Of a stretch of DNA of 64,000 nucleotides, positions 1 through 11,300 are shown piece after piece (positions within the stretch are counted from its first letter, which is position 1; every line of letters begins with the position of its first letter). The stretch is from JACKAL01 sp964400355 (GTDB taxonomy: Bacteria > Bdellovibrionota > Bdellovibrionia > Bdellovibrionales > JAGQZY01). The position numbers and the translations under genes are program-made. Under the pieces are notes generated by a model. The model saw only the letters and a list, made by a program, of their open reading frames with translations. It searched no databases and had not been told where the DNA came from. The stretch spans positions 1-64,000 of the forward strand of contig CAYNTO010000006.1 in assembly GCA_964400355.1 (NCBI GenBank), in the 5' to 3' direction.

Positions 1-585
1 GTGGTTTTCGATGCGATTCATCCAGCGTGTGATCATGGCGTGATCGGCCTCGAGGTGGTATTGCAATCCGTAGGTTTTGTCGCCGTAGCGAAAGGCCTGA
101 CCCGTGCACAGTTTGGATTTTGCCAAATGAATCGCGTCTTTCGGAATATCGAACGTATCTTGGTGGATCTGAAAAACGATCTCCTTGGCTTGGTAATGCG
201 CAAAAACCGGGTCGGTTTTCGCCTCAGGAGTTGTTTCCACTTCACTCCATCCCAACTCCCAAGTTCCAGTTTTGCGCACTGGGGATCCTAAAACTTGCGC
301 GATCAATTGTGAGCCCAAGCAGATTCCCAAAACAGGAATTCCTTTTTGAATCGCCTTTTCGATTTGTTTCATTTCCCAAATAAGATGGGGATACTGGTTG
401 GCCTCGTACACACCCATGGGCCCTCCGAGCACGATGAGTCCATTGTAATTGCCCACATCGGGCTCTAAAAACGGATCGCGCCCAAAGTTCACATAGCGAA
501 TGCGAAAGCCCGCAGCTTTGATCAATGGATCTAAAGTGCCTAGCGGTTCGTGGGCCACATGTTGGAAAACCATAATTTTTCGCAC
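1..585 (-). CDS. Class I glutamine amidotransferase, GMP synthase-like (partial)
   Basis: The 3' end is cut by the window edge; 195 codons are visible. The protein looks like a stand-alone class I glutamine amidotransferase domain (PF00117 type), which hydrolyses glutamine and passes ammonia to an acceptor. Seen directly: the nucleophile elbow GICLGSQ with the catalytic Cys at about residue 89, and the QYHLE motif with the His and Glu of the triad at about 177 and 179. No synthetase domain is seen before the edge, so the acceptor substrate is unknown. I chose the GTG at 585 because a GGGAG sequence lies about 8 bases upstream; GTG at 591 and ATG at 573 are in-frame alternatives. The class is firm, the substrate is not. 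Confidence 0.85.
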   Translation of the reverse strand, partial: MRKIMVFQHVAHEPLGTLDPLIKAAGFRIRYVNFGRDPFLEPDVGNYNGLIVLGGPMGVYEANQYPHLIWEMKQIEKAIQKGIPVLGICLGSQLIAQVLGSPVRKTGTWELGWSEVETTPEAKTDPVFAHYQAKEIVFQIHQDTFDIPKDAIHLAKSKLCTGQAFRYGDKTYGLQYHLEADHAMITRWMNRIENH

Positions 586-899
586 GTTCACTGCTCCCGG
601 GTGGTTTTGCAAATGATCAAATATTAAGCTAACTGTACTTTGTAAACTTCCTGTTTCACTGGCGTTGTCGTCTATATGATTGCAGAACTGCTGAGAATTT
701 TGAAATCTTAAATGGATTTCTGATTATTTTTTGGGAGCTCGCATCACTGGACGTTAGTACTTGTTCTTAAAGATACTTATTAGTTACGCTAATCCTTGTC
801 TTCTACGGATAGAGACCACGCACGACACTTAACGAGTAGATGTAAACGATCAATAAGTTCATCAACATCTCCAGTCGGGCGCGAACATTGGGGGAATAA
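586..899. other. Divergent intergenic region
   Basis: A 314-base gap between two divergently transcribed genes, so it should hold promoters for both. I see only a small inverted repeat, ATTAG-5-CTAAT, at 779-793 and no convincing -35/-10 pair, open frame or RNA gene. Confidence 0.4.
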
Positions 900-2276
900 A
901 TGGATTTATTAAGAAGCGTCCTATTGGGACTCACTACAGTTATAATTATGTCGTTCGGCGCAGAAAGCGCACAAGCCGCCACAGGATGTGTCGCTTCGAA
1001 AGACATGAACGAGATCGCAGCGGCATTCAATCAGTTCAATCATCTTAAGAACAAAGAGTTCTGTTATAATGATACAGCCGATTCCGCATTGATCGAAGCG
1101 ATCATGTTTATGCGCAACACGCAGTTTGAGGCCGCAATGCCACAAAGCCCAGACGATCTGTTCTCTGGCAAGTTCGCTTCGAGCTGGTGGACCTACTTCA
1201 TTGGTCGCATCAACAAATTCAGCGTGCAAAAGAATTGCCCAGAAGGCGCAGCAGCTTACGTGATCGCTCTCTTTGGTGGTAAGACAATGTATGTGTGCCC
1301 CCTCATGTTGACCGGTGCTATGACGGCGCTTGATCGCGCCAGCATTTACATGCATGAAGCTCGTCACATCGATGGTTTCCCACACATGACATGTACTCAT
1401 GGTCCGCGCAAAGGTATCAACGGCGCTTGTGACCAACGCATCAAAGACGGTGGTTCCTACGCCGTGACGGTTGAAACCTACGCGCAGCTGGGTCAGTATT
1501 CTGTGGACGTGCATCCCGCGCTCAAAGCCTATGCCAAGGCATCTGCGGTTGTGTATGCCAATGAAGCGTTCGAAGAAACAGTTCGTATCAATCAAACACC
1601 TAACTTTATGTTCCTCACTCAGGACAAGCAATTCCATGAGCTAGATGTTCAAGGTGGAGTAAAAGTTACGGCGCGTGGAATGGTGGATTCTTTAGGAAGC
1701 ATCTTTATTCGCGGCCTCTACTATGTGATCTTCCCAGACGACAAGACATTGCCAGCTAAGTTCGTATTCACCAACAACGAAGGCAATCTGGATCAGATTC
1801 CTGGTAAGGATGCCGGTGATTACAATGCGGCGACTCCAGCGGAAAAAGCCAATTGGGTAGCGCTTCATTATGCGGGTGCTTGGGCTGTAAAATCATTCAC
1901 TGATCGCGTGCAATTTGTTTGCGATGCTCAAGGCGGCGCAAAATCGGATCTTTCATTGAATGGCGCCAAGCCCGTTGGATTTATCTATCCTAATGGCTAC
2001 GACAGAGAACATTTGCAGGCGTACCTGATGGTTGAAGACGGCCGGGTGATGGAAGTGGGATGTACCAATAAAACCACTCCGTACATGAAAGTTTCTGCAA
2101 TCTCTTACGATCGCCCTCTGAAGCGCTTGTACAAATCTGGAACTACAACGGTAGCTCTCGGTACAGACGGCAGCCTTTACACAGTGAACGGTAAGACAAC
2201 TACGTTGCTGCCGAACGCTCAAAACGGCCAAATCCACGAGCTTTTGGCACATACAAATTTCGCATTTTTTAACTAG
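900..2276 (+). CDS. Secreted protein with HExxH motif (putative metallopeptidase)
   Basis: A 458-residue protein I do not recognise. It starts with a hydrophobic signal peptide that appears to end near the AQAA at residues 25-28. The central part carries HEARH at about residues 152-156, a zinc-binding HExxH pattern that probably marks a metallopeptidase-like fold; the third metal ligand cannot be assigned by eye. Cysteines are frequent before and after this motif, consistent with disulfides in the periplasm or outside the cell. The ATG at 900 is preceded by a GGGGGAAT sequence, a fair ribosome binding site. The gene is monocistronic and followed by a terminator. Peptidase activity is inferred from the motif only. 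Confidence 0.75.
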   Translation: MDLLRSVLLGLTTVIIMSFGAESAQAATGCVASKDMNEIAAAFNQFNHLKNKEFCYNDTADSALIEAIMFMRNTQFEAAMPQSPDDLFSGKFASSWWTYFIGRINKFSVQKNCPEGAAAYVIALFGGKTMYVCPLMLTGAMTALDRASIYMHEARHIDGFPHMTCTHGPRKGINGACDQRIKDGGSYAVTVETYAQLGQYSVDVHPALKAYAKASAVVYANEAFEETVRINQTPNFMFLTQDKQFHELDVQGGVKVTARGMVDSLGSIFIRGLYYVIFPDDKTLPAKFVFTNNEGNLDQIPGKDAGDYNAATPAEKANWVALHYAGAWAVKSFTDRVQFVCDAQGGAKSDLSLNGAKPVGFIYPNGYDREHLQAYLMVEDGRVMEVGCTNKTTPYMKVSAISYDRPLKRLYKSGTTTVALGTDGSLYTVNGKTTTLLPNAQNGQIHELLAHTNFAFFN

Positions 2277-2309
2277 GTCGACCTCCAGGATCGAACCTGT
2301 TACTTCATC

Positions 2310-2339
2310 AAGGAGACGTCGAAAGACTTCTCCTTTTTT
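2310..2339 (+). terminator. Rho-independent terminator
   Basis: The arms AAGGAGA and TCTCCTT, plus an inner GTC/GAC pairing, enclose a GAAA loop and run into a T-rich stretch, 33 bases after the stop codon of the HExxH protein gene. Confidence 0.8.
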
Positions 2340-2472
2340 ATTTGCCTTTAAAAGTGGTTTTTTACAGGTGCATGAATGCGCCGAATTACCAATTCGTGCC
2401 ATTCGGTGGTTTCCACTTGAATTGGCAAATGCTTCGAGAGAAGACTTCCTTATCTTAAAAAAAGGAAGTGTT

Positions 2473-3345
2473 ATGTCTTTAAGCATTCAGAACGTGAGCA
2501 AAACCTACGACAATGGCGTTCGCGCCCTGCAAAACATTCAGTTACAGATTCCCAAAGGGATGTTTGGTCTTCTGGGCCCCAATGGAGCTGGGAAGTCCTC
2601 GCTCATGCGCACCATCGCCACACTTCAAGAGCCGGATGAAGGCTCGATCCAATTCGGTAGTATCGACGTGCTCAAGAGTCAGCAAGATTTGCGCAAAACA
2701 CTGGGTTACCTGCCTCAAGAATTTGGTGTGTATCCAAAAATCACAGCGGTGGATCTTTTAAATTATCTTGCCACACTCAAAGGCATCACTGATCCCAAAG
2801 AGCGCAAAGAGCGTGTGCTTAGTTTTTTAGAACTCACCAACCTCACTCCACACAAAGACAAAGCGGTGAACACCTATTCTGGGGGCATGAAACAACGCTT
2901 TGGTATTGCCCAGGCACTTATCGCCGAGCCTCAGCTTCTTATTGTCGATGAACCCACAGCGGGACTCGATCCAGAGGAGCGTTTGCGTTTTTACAATATT
3001 TTAAGTGAAATCGGCTCCGATGTTACCGTGATTCTCTCCACACACATTGTGAGCGACGTGGCCGACCTTTGCCAAAATTTTGCAATTATCAATGGCGGTA
3101 AGGTTCTGGTGCAAACCACACCGGAGCAGGCGATCAAAGATATCAAAGGCAAAGTGTGGTCGATCACCGTCGACAAATCGCAAGTGCCCGATCTTGAAAA
3201 ACAACACAAGATCATCAATACGCGCTTCTCCATGGGTAAGATCGTCGTAAAAGCCTATAGCGAAAACGCCATTGTGGGCTTTGCCGTGAGCGAACCCACG
3301 CTCGAAGATTATTACTTTGCACACATTAAAGGATTCGTAAAATGA
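2473..3345 (+). CDS. ABC transporter ATP-binding protein
   Basis: A 290-residue ATPase of an ABC-2 type transporter. It has Walker A GPNGAGKS at about 35-42, a Q-loop glutamine near 82, the signature YSGGMKQ at about 135-141, Walker B LLIVDEP at about 155-161 and a switch histidine in STHIV. A C-terminal accessory part of roughly 70 residues follows the core. The ATG at 2473 is chosen because AAAGGAAG lies just upstream and the protein begins directly with the ABC fold; a longer in-frame start at 2368 adds an implausible leader. The stop overlaps the next start by 4 bases (ATGA), so it is translationally coupled to the permease-peptidase that follows and probably powers it. Substrate unknown. 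Confidence 0.92.
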   Translation: MSLSIQNVSKTYDNGVRALQNIQLQIPKGMFGLLGPNGAGKSSLMRTIATLQEPDEGSIQFGSIDVLKSQQDLRKTLGYLPQEFGVYPKITAVDLLNYLATLKGITDPKERKERVLSFLELTNLTPHKDKAVNTYSGGMKQRFGIAQALIAEPQLLIVDEPTAGLDPEERLRFYNILSEIGSDVTVILSTHIVSDVADLCQNFAIINGGKVLVQTTPEQAIKDIKGKVWSITVDKSQVPDLEKQHKIINTRFSMGKIVVKAYSENAIVGFAVSEPTLEDYYFAHIKGFVK

Positions 3346-6300
3346 TAAGAGATATTTTTGCCAACATCATGTTCGAGTTGAAAATTCGCTACCGGTCGCT
3401 TTCGAGCTATGTGTACTACACCATGTTCTTTGCCTTGGCTCTATTGATGACTCTTGCGGCGGGCGGGGCGTTTAACGGCGTGGTGATTAGCTTCGGGACC
3501 TCGAGCCGCGTGTTCGTAAATTCTCCACTCACTATTACAATGTACGTGGCACTACTTACGGCGTTTCAGCTATTTATCATTGCGCCGGTATTTGGCCAGG
3601 CGATCTGCAAAGACTTTATCAACAATATCGATCAAATTGTGTTCTCAAGCCCCTTCAAAGTGCGCAACCTCCTCATCGGCCGCTTCTTAGGCGCCACCAT
3701 TTTTATGATGCTACTGATGACGAGCGTACCGGTGGGCGTATTTGTGGCGTCAGTTCTGCCGTTTGTTTTACCATCGATGCTTGGAGCGAATTCTTTGGCG
3801 GCGTACCTGGCGCCGCTATTCACTGTAGCGCTCCCCAATGTGTTGATGTTCGGTGCCATTTTCTTTTTGATCGGCGCCCGCAGTAAAAAGATGGCGCCCA
3901 TTTATATCGGCGCGGTGCTTTTGTTTCTTTTGTGGTCGGTATCGGGCCGCTTGCTTTCAGATCTGGACAATCGCACGTTAAGCACACTCATCGACCCCTT
4001 GGGCTTACGAGCGCTGGGCGAAACCACGCGCTACTGGTCGGTGGACCAACAAAATTTTAGAGTTCCAGCACTAGAGAGTTATTACCTTTGGAACAGGCTT
4101 TTGTGGTTGGGCATTGGTGCCGCCGCATTCGTGGCTTCGATTCTTACGTTCACACGCAAGGGTCGCAAATTAAAAAAGGTTGCGCCTCGGGAAGTAGTTT
4201 CGAAGATTGCGCCGGTGACCGCGCGAACAGTGGCACCATTAAAATTGGGAACTATTTCCTGGCTACCGGTACTGGTGCGCCAGATGCGTTTTGAATTTCA
4301 GCAAACCGTTAAGAGTATCTACTTTATAGTGATCATGCTCGCGGGCACTGGGTATATGTTTATCACCGGCTCGCAAGTGGGGAAAATGTTTGGGACGCGA
4401 ATGTATCCTGTCACTTACAATGTGCTGGAGTTTATTGGAGGAACGTTCTCCCTGTTCATGCTGGTGATTATCACTCTCTTTGTGGGCGAATCTATTTGGC
4501 GCGACAGAGATTTGCGCATGGATCAGATCGTGGATGCGCTGCCGGTTCCCAACTCCGTCATGTTCGCCGCCAAATATTTAAATATGGTGGTCCTCACGTC
4601 CATTATGCTGGGGACAATTATTGTTTCGGGGCTGATCGTGCAACTGGCTTACGGCTACACGCGTTTTGAGTTGGATCAGTACTTCACGCACATGTATTTG
4701 TATTACTTGCCAAGCTACATCAATACGATCTCGCTGGTGTTCTTTTTTCAGGTGTTTTTTCGAAACAAATACATAGCTCACGGATTGGTGATTGTTTATT
4801 TTATTGCTACGCTTTTTGCATCTGGGATGGGCTTTGAACACTTTCTTTATCTTTTCAATGCCAGTCCTACGGCGACATACTCCGATATGAACGGCTATGG
4901 AAAGTTGCTGGGAATCTTTCATCTCTACAATACCTACTGGTTATTTTACTCGATGATTCTCCTTGTGGTTGCCTATATGAGTTGGCAACGTGGGACGGCA
5001 GCGCCCACATTTAGAAAAGCTATTGGCGAAATGCGAGAGCGCTGGTCAGGAGCGGCAACGGGGGTAGTGTCTGCAGCACTCGTCGGCATTTTGGTCCTCG
5101 GCGGGTATTTGTTTTACCAAAGCAACGTGGTCAATGAGTACGTCACTAAGAAGGAGTTGGAGCGGCGCTCTGTAGAGTTTGAGAAAAAGTACAAGTCTTT
5201 TGAAAAAAAGGCGCAACCTGTGCTCACCAGTGTGATTGCGAGCGTGGATATTTTTCCCGAGGATCTTAAAGTCAATGCAGCATTAAAGATTAAACTCAAA
5301 AACACCACTAGCGAACCCATCGATTCACTGTTTGTGCATATACTTGAGAAAGACAACTGGACCATGACATTTTCCAAACCCGCAACTGCAGAGAAGGACG
5401 ATGAGCTGCGGGTGATCATCTATAAGCTGGAGTCGCCGCTAAAACCTGGTGAAGAGATGGATGTGGATTATCAGGTCAAGATCGACAAGAGTTCCATTGA
5501 AAATGGCAGCAACATTCATTCGATTGCTCAGAACGGAACGTTTTTTAATAACTTCGACTACTTTCCTAATTTTGGTTACACCGGAAATGGCGAACTAGAA
5601 GCGACGAAGACTCGTGAGAAATACGGGCTTAAGCCAAAACTTCGCGCGGCGAAAATCGATGATGCGTCCGAGTATAGGTACACGTACCTGAATCGTACCG
5701 CCAGCTGGATTGACTTTGAGGCTACGGTGAGCACAAGTGCGGATCAAATCGCCATTGCTCCTGGGTATTTGCAGAAGGAATGGACGGAGAACGGCCGACG
5801 GTACTTCCATTATAAAATGGATCAAAAGGTTCTTAACTTTTATGCTTTTCTTTCTGGCCGCTATGAGGTTAAGCGCGACCAACACAACGGTGTGAACATT
5901 GAGGTCTATTATCATAAGGGTCATGAGTACAATCTGGATCGCATGATCAATAGTACAAAAAAGGGTTTAGATTACCTCACGAAAAATTTTGGACCCTATC
6001 AGCACAAGCAATACCGTATTATCGAATTTCCACGCTATGCAACGTTTGCACAAGCGTTTCCAAATACAATTCCCTACTCGGAAGCGATTGGGTTTATCTC
6101 TAAAATTGATGATCTCAAAGAAGACGACATCGATTCGCCGTTTTATGTAACAGCTCATGAGCTCGCACACCAGTGGTGGGCGCATCAACTTATTGGCGCT
6201 AATGTTCAGGGCTCTGAAATGCTGTCGGAGAGTTTCTCGCAGTATACGGCTCTGATGATTATGGAAAAAGAGTACGGTCGCGACAAAATGAAAAAGTTTT

Positions 6301-7156
6301 TGCAATACGAACTCGATCGTTATTTGTTTGGTCGGGGCCAGGAGAGCGAGTATGAAAACCCCATAGCGCTTACCGAAGGTCAGGCGTATATCCATTATAA
6401 CAAGGGCTCTGTGGTATTTTACGCGCTTAAAGAATATTTGGGCGAAGATGTGCTCAACAGTGCCATTCGCGAGATGTTGCAAAAATACGCCAAGCGATCA
6501 GCGCCGTATCCGACCACGCGTGAGTTCGTTGCTATCCTTAAATCAAAAGCGACTTCGGCGCAGGCGTCGCTCATAGAAGATATGCTCGAAAAAATTGTGC
6601 TCTTCGAAAATCGTCCCACCAGGGCGATTGCTAAGANNNNNNNNNNNNNNNNNNNNNNNNNNNNNNNNNNNNNNNNNNNNNNNNNNNNNNNNNNNNNNNN
6701 NNNNNNNNNNNNNNNNNNNNNNNNNNNNNNNNNNNNATGCTCGAAAAAATTGTGCTCTTCGAAAATCGTCCCACCAGGGCGATTGCTAAGAAAATCGCAG
6801 ACGGCACCTATGAGGTGGAAGTGGACGTAACGAGTAAAAAAATCTACTCCGATTTAAATGGCAAAGAAGAAGAGAGGGATTTTGCACAAGAGATGGAAAT
6901 CGGTGTTCAGGACAAAGATAAAAAGTTTATCTATTTACAAAAACATCCCATCACGTCAGGTGAGACGAAAGTGGTTGTTCAAGTGAAAGGCGAGCCGTAC
7001 AAAGCGGGCGTTGATCCCCGCAATGTGCTCATTGATCGCAATTCAGATGACAATCTCACAACGGTTTCTTTTGTCACCGATGCCAAAGCGGCAAGCCCTG
7101 TTTCCGCGGAGGGAGTTAAAGCGACAGATGACGGGTCAAAACCAAAAACGATGTAG
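3342..7156 (+). CDS. ABC-2 permease fused to M1-family aminopeptidase
   Basis: The first half (about residues 1-600) holds two blocks of hydrophobic segments typical of ABC-2 permeases. The second half is an M1-like zinc peptidase, with HELAHQWW near residue 939 and a downstream Glu in MLSESFSQ. Nineteen residues separate the last His and that Glu, one more than the classical M1 spacing of 18, and no GAMEN motif is visible; FPNTIPYSEA occupies that area. A 100-N gap interrupts the gene at 6637-6736, but the 55 bases on each side are identical. Removing 155 bp restores one open frame of 1219 residues. It is coupled to the preceding ABC ATPase. I infer a membrane transporter that carries a peptidase domain on the far side of the membrane. 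Confidence 0.88.
6637..6736. other. Assembly gap (100 N) flanked by 55-bp duplicate
   Basis: The bases 6582-6636 recur exactly at 6737-6791. A 55-base terminal overlap is what de Bruijn contigs with k=55 leave when they are scaffolded without merging. The gap is probably artificial and the true sequence is shorter by 155 bases. Confidence 0.9.
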
Positions 7157-7158
7157 AA

Positions 7159-8199
7159 CTACAGTGAGTTTTGCGTGTTGATTTCCACGACCACCGGAAG
7201 GTGGTCTGAGGGTTGTTGCTGGCGCTCTTCGAATGTTTCGGCGAAAGGGCGTGTGCTGCCGTCTTCGTTTCTATAGCGATAGACATACGCTTTTTCGACT
7301 ATACCACTGAGGAACGGGAGTACGCGGATGTCATCGATCTGATGACGGGCCGAGGGCCCATCGCGTGGATGAAATGTATGTGTGACGCGCGCATCTTCGC
7401 GCGTGGCGATTTTTGCAACGTCGAATGCACTCACGATGACCTGATTGAGGATATACATCTCGGGAGACGTCATCACATCGGTGTTTAAATCCCCAGCCAG
7501 AATAATTTTTGTTTTATCGCCAAATCGCTTTTGATATCCACGAATGATGCTCACGTACGCTTCAAACTCAGAACTGCGCATGAGTTCGGAGCGTGGATCG
7601 CCGGGGCGACTGCGCTGTGATTTTGAGTGCACGCCAATTACTATAAGGTACGGCGCCGTTTCACCTTTTTTTCTCAGAATCAATGCGGGAGCATCGCGAA
7701 TAAAGCGCGGCTCTCGTTGTGACGTGACGGGGTCCACCCATGTGAGATGGCGGTGTGTCTCAAAGGCGGCGGTCACAGGCAGATCACTCTTTAAAAGAAT
7801 GGCAATGCCATGTCCGTAGGGGTCATTACCGGCAGCCCAAAACAGAGATATCTTTTCAGTGAGCCGGCCAGCGAGTTCCTTGGCGACCAACGGATTCATC
7901 ACTTCGGTGAGAACGAGCACATCGGCATCCATATCGTTAAGGAGTTTTTTAATCTCTTTGTTGCGCGCCAGTTCGCGTTCGCGATTGGCGGCTTGCTCGA
8001 ATTCGCTCTCGAACTTGTCGGGAGCTTTGCCAAGTTCTTGAGTGTTGAAAGTGGCAATTTTTAATCGCGCGGGGAGTTCACTGGAGGGTGGAAGACGAAA
8101 GAGATTGTAACAGGCGGGTGTGGCCGCACTCTCTAGCGGAGTGACCCAAACAAACGCAAATGAAACCGCCCAAATACCCAACGCCCGAATTGCCCACAT
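7159..8199 (-). CDS. Secreted endonuclease/exonuclease/phosphatase family protein
   Basis: A 346-residue protein with an N-terminal signal peptide. The EEP superfamily landmarks are in order: TFNTQEL near residue 50, TEVMNP (metal-binding Glu), the catalytic-type GVHSKS, AGDLNTD and the C-terminal SDHLPVVVEI. EEP proteins are metal-dependent phosphodiesterases that may act on nucleic acids, inositol phosphates or sphingomyelin, and nothing here settles the substrate. It is convergent with the preceding permease-peptidase gene and separated by only 2 bases, with no clear terminator between them. Periplasmic or secreted location is inferred from the leader; a nuclease or lipase role outside the cell would fit a predatory or scavenging life style. 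Confidence 0.85.
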   Translation of the reverse strand: MWAIRALGIWAVSFAFVWVTPLESAATPACYNLFRLPPSSELPARLKIATFNTQELGKAPDKFESEFEQAANRERELARNKEIKKLLNDMDADVLVLTEVMNPLVAKELAGRLTEKISLFWAAGNDPYGHGIAILLKSDLPVTAAFETHRHLTWVDPVTSQREPRFIRDAPALILRKKGETAPYLIVIGVHSKSQRSRPGDPRSELMRSSEFEAYVSIIRGYQKRFGDKTKIILAGDLNTDVMTSPEMYILNQVIVSAFDVAKIATREDARVTHTFHPRDGPSARHQIDDIRVLPFLSGIVEKAYVYRYRNEDGSTRPFAETFEERQQQPSDHLPVVVEINTQNSL

Positions 8200-8317
8200 A
8201 CAGTGGCTATAGCAAACGGTTTTAGAGCGGTCGCAGAGCTCAGCCGTATGGGGTAAAAATAATAGGATTTTCAGGGGTTTCGATAAAGATTACACCCCCA
8301 TACACTTAACATAGGAA

Positions 8318-8343
8318 AGCCCGGTGCATGACCGCGCCGGGCC
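8318..8343 (-). terminator. Probable terminator of the metalloprotease operon
   Basis: The arms GCCCGG and CCGGGC with a 12-base loop lie just after the stop of the metalloprotease gene and are followed in the minus direction by TTTCC. The T tract is short, so this is a moderate call. Confidence 0.5.
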
Positions 8344-8350
8344 AGGAAAA

Positions 8351-11300
8351 CTAGCGTGTGCCTGCCAATGCCAAGAGCAGTGGTTCGTAATACGTCGATA
8401 CGGTCGTTGCGCCGCCGAGAAAAGCGGCCACGGTTTCAGCTCCGAGATCGAAAATTACTTTTTCGGTCGCGGTCAACCCAACATCCGTGCCATTCGCTGC
8501 ATGGAGAGCGCTTATTTTTTCGAGAGTGGCCGCATCGGTGGACTCAAGCAATTTTTGAGTCTTGTAGCGCGCCATCATGTCGAACGCCAGGGTGCTCGAC
8601 TCATGCACATACAACATGTGACTGCCGACACGTGCTCGCAGGTACGTGCCATTGTCAGTTCCGGGATGAAGTGTCTCCACCGACAACGCATTTCTCATCT
8701 GAGTGTTCAAAGCATTTGCAGACCCTTGAGATAAGCCATTTCGTAATATCATCGTCAACATTTGCGCGGTGTGAAGATTGTCATACGGCACACCGAGCAC
8801 GCGACTAATAATAGGAAGCTCCGGGGTCTGTATTTCAAACGACGCCAGCGACATGTCATTGGGAATCGGAATCTCTGCGGTTGTCCCATCAATGAACGTC
8901 CAGTTCACATTGGCCTCCAGCTGGTTGCTCAAAAAGCGCTGTAAGAATCCGATCAGTTTCGGTTGCACTTTTGGATGATCCAAAAAGTTTCCGTTGAAAT
9001 CATCGTGAATGGAACTGTTGAGTTTGCGGCGAAAGAGAGTGTTCATCGCCACCGCTTTATCAATCCATGCTCCGCGCACGTCGATCTGATCGGCATAACG
9101 GTTAGGGTTGGTTGGCAGTTTGAGTGAATTGATGGCTTTTCCACCTTGTCCGATCACCTGAAATTGCTCCGGCAGATCCAATTGGAAGCAATCGCGGGTG
9201 TTACCATGTTGGAAATCAGGAAAAATAGAAATCGGTGCCAGCTGTATGCCTTGCGCGGTTTGTACCAAACATGTGGTGTCTGGTTGGGCGATCACGTCCA
9301 TCATGAAGTCTGCGGCAATTTCCACGGCGCCATCCAAATCTTTCAGCCAGTCGATCTCATCGATGGTCGCCTGATCCAATTGGAATTTATTGACCAAGTT
9401 TTCATAGCTTTCGTACATCATACGCAATTTGCGAAAAGTTCTCTGTACGCGCGCGTAATACATGTCGTCGTCGATAGCGCTAAAGTTTGCGCGACCACGG
9501 CGAAAGTTGGAGCGCACGTAGGATTCTTTGTACGAAGAGATTAAACTGTTCGCGATAGCAGTGTAACCTTCACCTTCGTCGAATGGATTGCACGTGGGGT
9601 TGGGGTCAACGCCCTCGTCGGAGCAGTAACTGTATGCACGCAGGCCGGTGACTGGTGCAGCCGCTGCATTGACATCTACCACACTGTTGTTAGCGAGTTC
9701 CACTTTACCGGTGTACCCGAAGCGCAGGGCTGCGATGTCGTACTTTCCCAATGTGCGCAGAGCATTGATCTCCGAGCGCGGGTAATCCATGATGGAACTG
9801 TAGGGAACCTCACCGTCTGCAGGCACGCCTTCGCGTCCCAGCTCTTCCAGGGAGTACTGATTGGCAGAGTCTTCGGAACCGGAAAAATTATGGCGCAGTC
9901 CCAAGTTGTGACCCACTTCATGAATCAATGTGGGCACCCAGACGTAAGGCACAAGCACATCCATCACTTTAGAGCGTTGATCTTCGCTCAGTGATTCCCA
10001 CGCACGCAGCTCCCCAAGTTCTGAGACCATCTGCTTTAATAAGGTTTGCGTCACGTCGCCAAAGCTCAGCGCCTCGGCCGGGTACTTGCTTTGTTCCGCA
10101 AGTTGCATCATATAGTCTTTGCGTGCCGCCATTTCGAGTGCCTGATCAATTTCTTTTTCAGAAAGCTCAGGAGTGCGATCAATGGTCTGTGCGAGAACCG
10201 GTTTGTTCACTTTTTTCTTGAGAATCTCTAAGAGATCCACTTTCGACAATACCGATGGAGAGGTGGTCTCGCTACTGACGGGACCTGGGAGCGTACCTTT
10301 GTTGGGCAGGATCCCTTGCTGAATCAGAATTTCGTCATAGGTGAAGCGCACAAAGCGTTTGATCGAACCGGAGTACATCACTGTTCGTGCCGAGAGGATC
10401 TCGCCCGTTTGCGGATTCGCCACGGAGGGACCATAACCGATAATGCTCGCTTCAAACGGATCTTCGGCAAGTATGATCATGGAATTGCGAATGTCGCCCG
10501 GGTCAATATCGGCACTTGGCTCGCGAAGTTCCAATCGAAATTTCACTCCCGCTTTACCAAGCCCACTGTTGATGCGCTTGAACGATTCGTAGGTGGCCGC
10601 TTTAAGGCCCGCATTTTCGCTTTTGTTAAAGGCTTCACTCAAATAGTAAATGACTGCGGAGCGCTCTGGGTTCCAACGCGTGATGTATTTCTTTTCCAGG
10701 GCCTGCGTGGGATTACCGTCCACATCGAGGCGGTTGTCGTCTTGCTCAAAAAATCCAAACGTATTGATCCAGTCGGGATGGTACTCGGCGGTTTTGTAAT
10801 TTTTCGAAGCCAAGGTGTCTAAGCGCACTAGCGAGTAGTGCGACACATCACTCCAATTGAGATCCTGCAGGTCGGTGAGGCCTCTCGTGCAAAAAAAGAA
10901 AAGTTGGTTCTGATAGGTTCTCTCCACTTTAAAATTGATCGAATCTGGTGTGAGCGTGCGCCCGACCAATTTGGTCTCTTTGGTCTGGAAGCAATCCGCG
11001 GGCAAATCACTCGGTAAAAAGTTGGGATCAGTGAGCTTCACCTGATCAAACTTCGGCTTAAAGAATTTGCGTTGGCTCCACTCTATGCGATTGTTCTCGA
11101 CCTCTTCACTGGTGCACTCCCCAAAGGCGTCATCGGCACAGCGATAGTCCACATGATCCACCGGAATGGTCATTACCAATCGTTTGTTCGACGGGTTGTC
11201 GGAAAACTTGGTTTCCTTATCAACGGAGTACACATTGAGAGCAAATTCTCCCAGTTCCATGGTCACCACGCGCTCGTCACCGAGGGAATAGGCCTGGCCA

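Noticed and set aside
921..1637. 238-codon open frame on the minus strand
   Set aside because: Opposite the secreted HExxH protein; a shadow frame rich in His and Cys because of codon complementarity.
2284..2350. tRNA-like T-arm on the minus strand (GGTTCGATCC)
   Set aside because: The stem is only four pairs with a six-base loop, and no acceptor stem or anticodon arm can be drawn; the region is the terminator of the preceding gene.
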